Shown here: positions 46,801 to 58,188 of the stretch, piece after piece
Position numbering within the stretch: the first letter of the stretch is position 1
Layout of the letters: the number at the start of each line of letters is the position of its first letter
NCBI GenBank assembly: GCA_964059195.1
Contig: CAXKWD010000006.1
Span: forward strand, 67,907,073-67,971,072
Source of the DNA: Ectobius pallidus
Lineage: Eukaryota; Arthropoda; Insecta; Blattodea; Ectobiidae
Reading direction: 5' to 3'
Length of the DNA stretch: 64,000 nucleotides
The notes under the pieces: model-generated
Told to the model about the DNA's origin: nothing
The model's database searches: none
The model's input: only the letters and a program-made list of their open reading frames with translations
Made by a program: the position numbers and the translations under genes

Positions 46801-49599
46801 TTAATATGAAGACATGAGACAATTGTATTCACGCAGCATTAATGAAAAGTCTTTGGCCAGATCGAAACCGAAAACTGAAAATTAATGTTAGTACTTAACC
46901 AAACACCTGTTCCACTCTAAGTGTTACTAAGGACATAATTTAAAACCATTCTTAACTACACTGGGAGTAGGAATATCCTTCCTACGAACTATTCAGGTAC
47001 ATGAAGCAGTCCGACTGCGGAAGGCTATGTTGCCTTCCGTTTGTGTGAGATGTCACAGAATGTTTAATTATAGTGCTAGTAAAAAAAACTTTTAGTGTAT
47101 AACATTTCCGACAGGTTCTATCATATTCTTATATGAAAATGAATGGTTCATCTATGTCTGTTCCAATTTGACACACAAAACTACTACACTGATAGATCTG
47201 AAATTCCGCATGAACATTGTTTTTATACCCAGAAAGGTTTTAGGATCATAGTCGTCACTCATCATCGCTGTTTCACCTAATATCATAATCATTAACGTTC
47301 AATATAAGTTAAAATGAACAGAAGCCATGACACAATAAACAGACGCATATCAATATTTCTGGTAAAACCAAAGATCCTGTTTTATCTCTCTATAGGGCCT
47401 GTTTCACAAAAGTTACGATTTTAGCAATTATTTATTAGGAATGTAAAACATCTGCGTTTAGCAGTGTGATAAATTTTGCTTTTTAAACAGATATCAACAC
47501 TTTTCCATCAAACTATGACTTTCTCTGGCTGTGAACATTGTCGGATATTCATCAACTTAATTTCAATGTTATATTTAAAGAAATGTAAACTTTATAGAAA
47601 CTACACTTAAAGTCTTAAAGGATGGATTTCCCCTACTATTTTTATGACTCGCTAGAGAGTTGGGCAAAGTGTCTTCCAGCATCAAGTCTAATCTGTTGCC
47701 AGGTAAAATCAGACTATATTTTCTACTCCAGAGTGCACTGCTCTGGTATTTCATCAAACATTTCATAACAGAATACACACATAGGTCAAACATTGAAATA
47801 ATGCTTAAAAAGTAAATAAATAAACTGATTCAAACTACAGGTGAACGTCAGGCATACTCACAGACGAAGCACAGTTACATAACATTTTAACACAACTAGA
47901 ATTTTAATATAATTAAAGTCTTGTAAATGTTCTCTGTTTCTTATGGTCTATTAGCAGATGATAATATTGTTTACATAGCACGCTATTATTCATCTTACAG
48001 TTACCGCGAAACTTTTGCAACTTTTTTGTAAATACCTAATACCATATTTGTGAAAGGCGAAGACAAACACAGTGAGAACCATTCACCAAGAAACTTCGTA
48101 ACAGGCGAAGTGCGAGGGATTCGCCAGGACTCTTGTTTCTCACGTGCCAGAGTTCACTTAGCTAATACAGCTATATTAGGGTACATAATAGGCTGTGGCA
48201 TACTTAAGACCATTTTCGAATTAATTTTGAAAAGCGTTCGTCATTAATTTGGGTACAATTACAATTTTCTTAAATGTCTATCATCAGTAGCATCCATGCA
48301 AAGAAAGGACACTATTTGTAAGCAGGAGAAATTATTTAGAGTAAAAAACACCCAAATAAAATTAAGATGTGCTGATTGAACGCTATACCTTTCAAAATTG
48401 ATTAAATTAAAAAAAAAAGTTGTGCTGTAACATTTATTACATCTACATCTTTCCTTCAGTTAAAATAGAACTGTAAATTTTAATTAACATTCATTTAATA
48501 AGACAAATCTGGTGTTGTTATAATCCCGTCCGAGATGTCTGAGTGAGCAGCATGACTTGATCTATTCTGTTTCTATATTATTCTTTCACTTTTCAGTTTT
48601 CATTTCATTTCCCCCGTCAATGAATTTTTTCATATTTTTTAAATGACCCAGATTATTCTTCCTCGTATTTTATGGGAAATCTGATACAGGAATGTAAAAC
48701 AAATAATTCCCTTTGTCCCAAACTTATCAAGTTTTTAACAGTCACTAACTACTTTGTCCAATAAGAAATGGATTTACATCATCCAGATACTTTGGGCAGC
48801 AAATTTTAGTGCTGTTATTTTAAAAATATTTATTTTATTGAAGTTGTGAATACATTGTGTTTTGTGCACTATGTTTGCGAATATATTTTGTAACTATACG
48901 TGTTTACGTTCACAACCTGTGTTTCAATGTCAATATATTATTTTTAATACTTTCGCGGGGCAATAGAAAACCTTATGTAATGTATTTTAAGTAATATATG
49001 GATAAATCAATAATCTTAATATTCATAAATTTGGCGGACAGAAATTATTTTATAGTGATGTTATTTCTTGGTTTTCGTAAATGTACAATTTCGTATTCTA
49101 AAATTTCCGGATAAATAATCACATGAAATAAATGATTAGGGTTATAAAATCCCATTGGAGCAATTCATCATTTTGTTTAATATGACCTTGCTAGGCAAAA
49201 ACTTCTTGTTTTATTATGACATCAATTATGATTTTATGCAGAAAATAAATTATTTTTGTAATCGATCTCCGAATCAGCTCCAGCCATAAAGATGAAGTAA
49301 AACCGAGATAATGAATATGACGAGAATTGCGGATGACTGTGCCTATTGTGGAGAAGGCTATCTTCTGTTTTTCTTGACCTACTATATACATAATAATCTG
49401 TGCCGATCATCGCAGGTAAATGAAGTTAATTTTTTAATATATTTCTACCTATAATTATATTTGGATACTGGCCTAATCATAAAATAATTTTTGTAACTTA
49501 AATTTAATTAAATTAATCCGGATTGCAATTTATATGAACTTCCTGATGAGTCCAGGCACATGTGGTGGCCTTTTATGTTTTTTTTTCTAGCTGTTTATG
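43836..49599. other. Long unannotated AT-rich stretch
   Basis: This is the longest stretch without a recognisable element. All open frames are under about 105 codons and show no domain. It may include introns or intergenic DNA of a host gene whose exons lie elsewhere, but nothing in the sequence proves that. Confidence 0.45.
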
Positions 49600-49745
49600 T
49601 TCCGTGGCAAAGCAACCTCTTCGCTACCAGCCGAAAGGAAAAAGAGATATAGGAAGACCCAGGCGTCGCTGGGAAGACTTCTTCTGAGACGAAACAGGTA
49701 GCCTAAATCTGGCCTATCCTGTTTGTTGATGATGACGATGACGAT
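49600..49745 (+). pseudogene. LINE ORF2 C-terminal scrap
   Basis: Reads RYQPKGKRDIGRPRRRWEDF, then stops, a common C-terminal motif of insect LINE ORF2. It ends in a GATGATGACGATGACG-like tail (49728-49745). Only the last few dozen codons and the tail survive. Confidence 0.6.
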
Positions 49746-51122
49746 TATGTTCCGTGTACCTCAACCTCGCCTCCGTTCTACCTTGCTGTGTATGAATGTT
49801 TGTTATCGCCATAGCAAGCGGCCATGTGGTTATTGCACAAATGGAAATGTGAAACGTAGGAAAACATAAGAGTATTATAATACGTCTATAAATATTTTCT
49901 TGTAACTCTATAAATTTATAAAAAAAAGCTCTTGATTTATTTAGAATACGAAGTACTAAGCAGATCAAGGCTGTGGAGTTTAGAACAAACTTGACCTGAG
50001 AAATACAGCATTTATTATTAAGCTATATGCAGAATAGATAATTCCTGAGTGAGACACCCGTCAAAAGAGGGATGGCACAATGCATTCTGTAATGTTCCAG
50101 GAAAGGTTACAACACGTAATTCCTCATGTATTCTTCTCGAGTCAGAACACATCTACCCATGCATCAGCGAACCATTTCCTTTCCGCAGTGAATCAAAATG
50201 CTTCTCTCTCCACAGCGTCGTCTGCTATGCGACAATTTTGTATGGGTATCTAGGATATTCATGCTAACAGAATTCACGTCTCCAGGTTGACGTAACACAG
50301 TAAAATTAGCATATCAAAATTAATATGAAAGAATATGACTTTGGTCACTCATACTGCAAATACAAATTGTGGAGATATTCTGGGGGTAAAGATGGACGGT
50401 ACTTAATGATTACAAATTTACCACCTCAATACGCCTTCTATCCGTAATCCTCAATCTACCTACAGTGAATCTAAGGGCCTCCATGGCTTGACAATGGCAC
50501 TTCACTTACATTAATATCCATAGAAAATGTGAAAATTCGATGCACCCTACTATACATGGCGTATAAAATGAAAAGTAATTTCCGGAAGACTTCATCTGAT
50601 ACCCACTCAATCTGATAAATTGTTAAAATCCTGGCGTAAATTTCAAGTCGTTTCACCAAACTCATTAGCATTTCACAAATCTAAAACAGGAGAATCTTGT
50701 TACTTATGACCAAGTCTAAGAAACGTCACTGGCATTGACTAGAGCGGCTGTATCAATTGCTTGCCCTTAAGAACCTGGTGTAAGAAGTTATCTGAATATT
50801 TTTTCTAACAAAGATGAACGTGAAGCAGTCTAAAGATAATTAAGAAAGGAGCATCAAAATACGATAGGCTTATGTTAAATAGTCTTCCGCACTACAATAA
50901 TATTTCAAGGATGAATCAAATCAGGTAAACTAACATAACACAGTGCCAGAATGCTTTTGTTTAATCAGTGATAATTGCAATTACGATATGCAGAAAATAA
51001 GTTATTTTTTAATCCATTTCCAAGTTAAGCTCTAGATTGATTCATTAAGCAGGACTTTTGGAAAAACAAAGGTCTAAAGTTTGATGTTTAACCTCAATTC
51101 ATACTCGTATACACTGATAGGC
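49746..51122. other. Unannotated stretch
   Basis: No supported gene. Confidence 0.45.
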
Positions 51123-52196
51123 CTACCTATATAAGGACCTAGAATTTGAACATCGTTGTCCTGACTTACTGAATGAATGACAACAGAATCAATGTAGAGA
51201 TTAAACTATAATTGGTAGAGACTTGGAATTTTCACAGTTCCTTCGTTTCATAATGTGAGTGTACACTAAGAAAGGGTTTTTGTAATTTTTTTTCTAATGC
51301 CAAAAATCAAATGTTTTCGAGGAGACGAAATACCTTCAATAAGAAACACACGAGCAATTCGATTGTTGTGGAAAACAGTATTGAATTGTGAAATTACTTC
51401 AAGATGGCCTTGCTCGGTAGCTATCTTCATTCATTAGTTTACGATTCGCAGAGATGATTTTTTTAACACAGGTAGACAGAATGATCGCACGTCTTAATGA
51501 GAAAACATTGAATGATTTAGACGAAACACACTATGCGGTTTTTTTTTTGGGGGGGGGGGCTAGGAAATTCGAATCTGATGTATCCCCCCCGGGCTGCGCA
51601 TTATGTTCGTGAAATGCACCATGAAGCCGGGGTTTTAGTTTTTTAATTGCCTATAGTTATAATAAAATTCTTTATGCATGTCTGAATCTATCGTTTATTT
51701 TTATCTTTCCTTTTCGAATTTGTGTGCCCAAATGGCAACATAAAATTCGTTTCGTGCTTTTATTTATATATTTTACGTTACACAATACAATTAAGGATAA
51801 AATTACGTAATTCCTGAAATCTATGTAAAAACGATGTCGTTAATAAATGGTCGGTACAACGCCAAAGTGAACTAAGCGCCAAACTCCATATTTTGAGAAA
51901 ACTGAAGTTGAAGTTTGAGTGTTGTAAAAAAATCTTGATCAAAACGAAATTTCCTTTTTTCTCAACTGATTTTACTATCGTAGTATCGCTTAGTTCGTTA
52001 TTGCAGACCATAGGATATCAAAATCTGCACCATGGACTACCAATAGTCTATATTTTGACAATTGGCGCTTAGTTCACTTTGGCGTTGTACCGACCAAATA
52101 TAATGTTTTTATTATTTTTCTGTTAAATAAATTATTTAAACAAAACATCTAGCAGTTGTGTAAATAACCGCGGGCGAAGCCGCGGGCATCTGCTAG
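51123..52196 (+). mobile_element. Non-autonomous Helitron, copy 1
   Basis: The 3' end reads CCGCGGGCGAAGCCGCGGGC (hairpin CCGCGG/CCGCGG), then ATCTG, then CTAG at 52193-52196, followed by T. This is the Helitron 3' signature: a GC hairpin a few bases before CTRR, with insertion ahead of T. The 5' end near CTATATAAGG and the GTCCTGACT block match copy 2. It encodes no Rep/helicase. A MITE (51849-52095) is nested inside. Confidence 0.82.
51845..52099. mobile_element. 247-bp MITE with perfect 34-bp TIRs, nested in Helitron
   Basis: The body 51849-52095 begins GGTCGGTACAACGCCAAAGT and ends with its exact reverse complement over 34 bp. AAAT flanks both sides (51845-51848, 52096-52099). The neighbouring Helitron copy lacks it at the matching place, giving an empty site that supports a 4-bp duplication. 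Perfect TIRs suggest recent insertion. I do not recognise the superfamily. Confidence 0.9.
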
Positions 52197-52203
52197 TTTA
52201 TGT

Positions 52204-53023
52204 ACTGTATATATAAGCGGTTTTGTCCTGACTAACAGAATCAACGTAGCCTAGAGACTGAACTAAAATAGGTAGAGATTTGGAATTTTGACAGTATTTC
52301 GTTTCATAATGTAAGTGCACACTAAGAAAGGATTTAATTGTTTCATTTTTAATACCAAAAATCAAATATTTTCGAGATGAAATACCTTCCATAAGAAACA
52401 CACGAGCAATTTCGATTGTTGTAGAAAACAATAGCAAGACAGTATTCAATCGTGAAATTAATTAATGATGGTCTTGCTTAGTTATCTTGATTAATTTGTT
52501 TACGATTCACAGAGATCTGATTCACACAGAAGGGGATCATGAATATACACTCAAATGGGAAAACATTGAATGATTTGGATGAATCTCACTATGGGGGATT
52601 TTTGGGCTATGGAACTCGAATCTGAGGTATTTTTTCCTTTCAGGCTGCGCACTTTATTCGTGAAATGCTCCTCTAAGCTGGGCTTTTAGTTTTCTCAATT
52701 ATCTATCGTTATAATTAAATTGTTTATGCATCATTTAGGTAAGGTTCATGAATCTATGTTTCTTTTTAATCGTTTTATTTCGTGTATGTATGCCCATATG
52801 GCAGCATAAGATTTTCTTGTTCGTTTAACTATTATTTATATATTATTTAAAGTTAAACAATATAATTAAAAATAAAATTATGTAATCTGTGCAACTTGTA
52901 AAAACGGTATCAGCGTTAAAAAATGTAATTTATAATTATTTTTCAGTTAAATAAATTATTTAAACAAAGCATCTAGCAGTTCTGTAAATAATCGCAGGCG
53001 AAGCCGCGGGCACCTCCTGCTAG
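52204..53023 (+). mobile_element. Non-autonomous Helitron, copy 2
   Basis: Direct repeat of copy 1 without the MITE. Its 5' end (GTATATATAAGCGG) lies about 8 bp after the CTAG of copy 1. Its 3' hairpin is decayed (CGCAGGCGAAGCCGCGGG) and ends CTAG at 53020-53023. Confidence 0.8.
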
Positions 53024-55785
53024 GCTATAGACTATATATATACACACACATGTATACCTATGTATTATGTATTTTACCCGAGTTATTATATTTATTGTGA
53101 AAAATTGAAAGTCTAGGCGGACCCGTGCGAATGTTAAAATATAACGTTCTCAACAGTAATAATAATTATAATACATTCGTCGGGTGTGTATTACATTATT
53201 TTGCCATTTTGGTTTAAATTTGAAGTATTATTTATTTTCATCCTTGAGTTATATTTTATTTGTAATACTCTTTTACATTGATGTTCCCTTACGTCTTTAA
53301 ATATATTTATATTTGCTACCCCAGTGTTCATTCTCCTTACATCTTTTACGAGTACATTACTATGCTGTGTCCTTTCTTTTCGAAATGTCTGTAACATAAT
53401 ACAAACAAAAAAGTATAACAATTTAGGTATCAAATGTAACCTTGCTTAGAAAGCAAAGAGAGAAACAAAGAGTTTTACAGATAAGTCTAGACTCATTTAT
53501 ATGTTGGAAAAGGAAAGGCATCTCTGCTGCAGTTCTAACAAGAACCATCTCTAGGATCTCGCCATCTGTCCAACTCCCCCAGGCAAAGTCAGTGGCAAAC
53601 GGTCTTTCGCATTGCACTGCTTCAAGTGGTATCCATTAAGGAGATATGCCTTCCTAACTCTGACGTTTACTTCGAAGCAACTTTACTAAGAAAAATCCAA
53701 TAACATTATGTCACATTGAAAACATCAGACAGAATACCTGTTAAACTGTAGCCCACATAGATAGCGAGTCTCTTAACCTTAATTAATCTCAATCAAGCGA
53801 TTAGAGGAATGATTGAACGTACGGCATGAATTTATACATAATGAAAGAGCCTACATTGTAACTTGATAAGGCTGGGTAATATGCATGATCACCGGGAATT
53901 ATGCAGTAACAATATATAAAGTGTTAATTGTTTGTTATTTTGAATTGTAAACAGTGTTTAACAGATCTCTATCCTTCTATGTGAATTTCATTTTACGGGC
54001 TGAGCCCATTATGGTAAAAAGTAAAGTGTAGCACGTTATAGAGATTAGGCTATAGAAGATATTTCCAGATGTCTCTGTCGTTCCTTTTCCTTTTGTACAA
54101 ATTAATAACTCCATTTTGACCACTACAAATAGCCTGCTATTATTCCTAATACTACCCTATTGTCGTGTACTTACTAAACATTTACAATATTCAAAATAAC
54201 ATAAATAACTATTTCGGCAATAAAAATTTGGTCCTTAATGTACATACCGGCAGTTATGTATCTGAAAAAGCACTATTGTAAGCCAGCACAATATTTAGTT
54301 CCGCTCAAAACATTACTTACGAAATGAATTTCACTCCATTCGTTCAAAATCTGGAACTCCTTATCATAGCGAGGATTGTTAAATATTAGTTTATTATGTG
54401 TCTTTCATATTTATAAATTCAAGAGAGATATAACATTTTTTACATATAGACCACAATTCAATACATTCAGATTTGTCTATTTTTGGTATGTTCAACTGCA
54501 TCAAATAGTAATTTGTTTTAAACAAATCGTTACCAACCAAAAGAGCCTGAATTTCGCTATGTCCAAAATTACCAAAATGTTTTTTTTTTTATTATTATTA
54601 TTATTATTACTGTCCTAAGCACAAGCAAACTGAAGTCATTTTCCTTTTAAAATTTACGATTCAAAATAACATAAAACGTTGTATAATGTTTGACTGTTAT
54701 AAGAACTTAACATGCTCAGACGAATAATAAAAATCGCTAGCGCTCGTTTTGTTAATATTGTGTTTGCCTGTTAAGTTCTACATAACGGTCTTAAATCATA
54801 AATAACTATAAAAACTTAGAGGTAAACCATCTGTAAAAAGCCTTACTGAAACAGAGAATACATTATTGACCTGATGCCTGAACAGTAATACAGTAATACA
54901 TGATCACTTCTTACTTACCGATGTAAAATGGAGAATTTCTTGTCCGACTACATTCTCATTAAATGTGACGTAACACTATCTAAATGGCATCCGTTAAAGT
55001 GCATTTGTATTCCAACTATCGATTTCCAAGTAGATATGCCCGTTATCGATTAATATCGTACGCGGAACAATATTCAAGAATTGAAAACAGCAATTGCAGT
55101 TCAAACTGGAAAAAAAACTAAAGCAAATACAATTTTGTTCATGTTAATTTTATCATTGCCAAAAATTGAGTTAATTTCATATTTTAATGCATGTTGCTTT
55201 TAGGTTAAAATATCCATACGAAGTCCTGCTCCCAGCTTGCCTTTGTCAACCATTTGTCACAAATGATGAGAACAATTATTAACGGCTGACTGGTCACCAA
55301 GATGGAGAGACAGTGGTGTGTTTTATCATAGGTAATGCCACGAGAGATAATGAGGTTATCGATATATTTTCGAGCACAAAATTCGAGCAAATTTATCCGA
55401 TGAAACTCGTGATCTCGGGTAGGATTTGTTAAGAATACTCCATGAACAAAATGTAACAAATTTTGTAAATAATTATTAGTTTCTTACTTTTTTTGTCAAT
55501 ATTTTGTCAGCTGTCCGATCACGGCATACTTAATGATTCAACAGTCCATGAATTGGTTTGATGAATCGATCCGAGTTCCCAATGATTCCAATTGTGCATA
55601 CCACAAGATGGAGGGCGACGTCGTAGTTGCTGATATCAGAACTTGTGTTTTAAATCAATGAACATTTATATCATTTCAATTTCCAAACAAGTTAAGTTGT
55701 ATAAAATAATGTGTTTTTATTCTGTTCACTGGCAGCATGTGCCGTATTAAGAACTACACTGTCCAGTAACGAGCTGACGTTTTAT
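53024..55785. other. Unannotated AT-rich stretch
   Basis: Short CA/TA repeats near 53040 and a (TTA)n run at about 54590-54609. No supported gene. Confidence 0.45.
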
Positions 55786-56020
55786 CAGATAAAATTGCAT
55801 CATTCCGACCGTAGCAAGAATACTATAAGATAAACGATCGTGATTGATCGATACCCGAGGAATTGCTTGGTCAATATCAATGGTGTATGAGTGGAATAGT
55901 CAGATAAAATTGCATCCTTGCTATCTGAGGAAGGATATTATAAGATAAACGATCATGAAAGGTCGATATCCGAGGCATTGCTAACGTTATATCGAATATA
56001 CGGCGTATGAATGAAATAGT
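55786..56020. repeat. 115-bp tandem duplication
   Basis: Two units (55786-55900 and 55901-56020) share CAGATAAAATTGCATC, TATAAGATAAACGATC and GGTCGATA(T/C)CCGAGG, with moderate divergence. Confidence 0.8.
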
Positions 56021-56636
56021 AAATTACAAGGTATTCTAAAAACCCAATAGGCTACTTGAGATATTTAATTACAGTTGAACAAAAACAGTTTTATGCATCT
56101 TGCCTATAATGATACTTAAGACGATCGTATGAGAATTATCAAACTACGCTCGATTCATAAACATACTCGCGTCTTAATAAATGTCATTACAGGCTCGTTG
56201 CATAATATAGGCCTACTATTATCAATTCAAATAGGGGAAGAAAGAAGGTAAAATTACTAAATAGAGTAGTTGACCTACAAAGGTGTCTAAGAAAATTCGC
56301 GTTGCCATAAGAAAGATAGACGAAAGCGATAAAATTCTCTCAACTGAGGTTCATCATGAATTAGCGTAAGATTACTGAACGCAGAGTCATTATAAGTCTC
56401 TTTACTCCAATATCCTGTTGGAAAAACTTCTTTAATTTTCATCCAGAATGTCGAAAACTTCTTCGAAATGTCCAAAATTTATCAACAATTTTATTTAAAT
56501 ATTTGAATGTAATTTTAGAGTGGAAAGTTCAGAGTGCACATTCAATTCTCATTATTCTTGAGACACACGTGAGAAAAAATCCAATTGCCATGCGGTATAG
56601 GTTGCTGCATACGCATCTAATATACCTGTAATGAAT
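56021..56636. other. Flanking DNA left of the provirus
   Basis: AT-rich, no supported gene. It ends TATACC at the edge of the split LTR. Confidence 0.5.
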
Positions 56637-56865
56637 TTGGATTGCTTGGAGTCGAAGTTCGGGAAAAGAAACTAAGTCCGTTTCTCTTGCAATGTTTAAG
56701 TAACAAGTCTTTATTATAATAGATCAGTCGTACACAGTTACATGAAGCGTAGAAATACAGATGATCGTCTCGGTGGAGACTAGAGTGCTGAGTGCCCAGA
56801 TTCTAACACTAGTACATGTTTATATACTCTTAGCAAAGGGTGGGAGTTACATAGGCTCTTAAGTG
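56637..56865 (-). repeat. 3' LTR, distal part (after LINE insertion)
   Basis: On the minus strand it holds a TATA box GTATATAAACATG (about 56826-56814), then about 100 bp further a poly(A) signal AATAAAG (56715-56709), and it ends ATTACA. Promoter, poly(A) signal and inverted terminus together support an LTR. Confidence 0.8.
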
Positions 56866-57265
56866 GTTAAAGTGGCAACTCTTCCTTATTGCATAGTTAG
56901 ATATCCTTATGATAGCTAGAGTGCTACCCTTGTACACATTAGAGTGGTTAAAGTGGCAACTCTTCCTTATTGCATAGTTAGATATCCTTATGATAGCTAG
57001 AGTGCTACCCTTGTACACATTAGAGTGGTTAGATATCTTTATGGCATCTTGAGTGCAACCCTTGTTATACATTTGAGTGGTTAGATATCTTTATGGCAAC
57101 CCTCTTACACATTAGAGTGGTTAGGTATCTTTATGGCATCTAGAGTGCAACCCTCTTACTGTGGAGTGGTTGGGTATCTTTATGTCATCCAGAGTGCTAC
57201 CCTCTTATACACTAGAGTGGTTTGGTATCTTTATAGCATATAGAGTGCAACCCTCTTACTTGAGA
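56863..57265 (+). promoter_or_regulatory. 5'-UTR tandem monomers of the LINE
   Basis: Seven repeats, each opening with GTGGTTAGATATCTTTATGG or a variant, start at 56863, 56944, 57025, 57077, 57117, 57166 and 57217. The first two are 81 bp and nearly identical; the later ones are 40-52 bp. They lie inside the LINE, because the target duplication is to their left. Tandem 5' monomers act as promoters in mouse L1; the same role here is inference. Confidence 0.75.
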
Positions 57266-57303
57266 TTCCATTAGGGGAGAATAACTTCCGGGGTGCATTG
57301 CTG

Positions 57304-57373
57304 TTAAGATGGCGGACGGGAGCGAACGCACTAGGAGTTAAGATGGCGGACGGGAGCGAACGCACTAGGAGTG
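57304..57373 (+). repeat. Doubled 35-bp ORF1 start segment
   Basis: TTAAGATGGCGGACGGGAGC and the following bases occur twice in tandem (from 57304 and 57339). AAGATGGCGG resembles a YY1 initiator site and overlaps the start codon. Confidence 0.8.
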
Positions 57374-58188
57374 AGCTCTTAATGAACGAATTGAACAAGC
57401 TTAGTAAAAAGGTATTAATCGACATTCTGGTCTCCAAAACTGTTGCACTAGATGTTGGTGAGAATGTGAAAGTTTATTTTGAGGAATTATTCACGCCTAA
57501 TACGCATAACAAGGAAAATGTAAATAGTGTGTCTGATGCTGGATGCAAGAAAGATGGCTGTCTGTGGAATCGCGAAATGGAATTGATGTGCAGACTCAAC
57601 AATCAAATGGAAAAACGGCTAAAGGAACAGGAATTACTCATTGAACTATTAAAGGGTAAATACAATATTGATGCTAGTGCTAAAGAAGGTCAAAACTGTG
57701 GTGAGGTTATGTCGAGTAGTAAAAGTGAATTAACTAACCAAATGGAGGGAAAGGTTAGGGACGAACACTCCTTTGCTTCGATTGTCAAAGACAGAAATGC
57801 AGTGCGTGTTAAACATTCTCCGACAGATGCTACCGATGCTGGGTTTCAGTTGAAAGTGAAAGAAAAGGTGACGGGAAAAGGAACTGGTAAATCCAACAAT
57901 TTGAAAATTGCAGCTAAAGTATCAAGAAAAAAGGCAATTTTCGTGACGAGGTTGGCATCCGAGGTTACAGCCGCTGAAATGAAGATTCATTTGGAACAAC
58001 ATAACCTGTGTAGTAAAGTGACAAAATTAAGAACTAAATATGATTCGTATTCGTCTTTTCATGTTGAGGTAGACGAATCAGAGTTCAACAGAATACTGGA
58101 GCCCGATTTGTGGCCCGAAGGCTGCCTGTTCTCGGAATTTTACGGAAAACTTAAGCAGGAACAGATAAGTAATCTGGCCGATGAATGA
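57343..58188 (+). CDS. LINE ORF1 protein (281 aa)
   Basis: I chose the ATG in the second copy of the doubled segment (57343). An upstream alternative start at 57298 would add 15 residues from the first copy. Residues about 85-115 (MELMCRLNNQMEKRLKEQEL) look like a coiled coil, usual for trimerising ORF1 proteins. The C-terminal part, from KKAIFVTRLASEVTAAEMK to the EPDLWPEGCLFSEFYGKL motif, matches an RRM-like RNA-binding domain common in insect LINE ORF1. The product would coat LINE RNA. It ends at TGA 58186-58188, directly followed by the ORF2 frame with no shift. Confidence 0.82.
   Translation: MADGSERTRSELLMNELNKLSKKVLIDILVSKTVALDVGENVKVYFEELFTPNTHNKENVNSVSDAGCKKDGCLWNREMELMCRLNNQMEKRLKEQELLIELLKGKYNIDASAKEGQNCGEVMSSSKSELTNQMEGKVRDEHSFASIVKDRNAVRVKHSPTDATDAGFQLKVKEKVTGKGTGKSNNLKIAAKVSRKKAIFVTRLASEVTAAEMKIHLEQHNLCSKVTKLRTKYDSYSSFHVEVDESEFNRILEPDLWPEGCLFSEFYGKLKQEQISNLADE

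Noticed and set aside
51541..51600. G12 and C8 runs as a regulatory quadruplex
   Set aside because: They lie in a decayed part of Helitron copy 1 and the matching part of copy 2 lacks them; probably homopolymer expansion.
56830..57072. 80-aa minus-strand frame with an internal protein repeat
   Set aside because: The 81-bp monomers are a multiple of three, so the antisense of the LINE 5' UTR stays open by construction.
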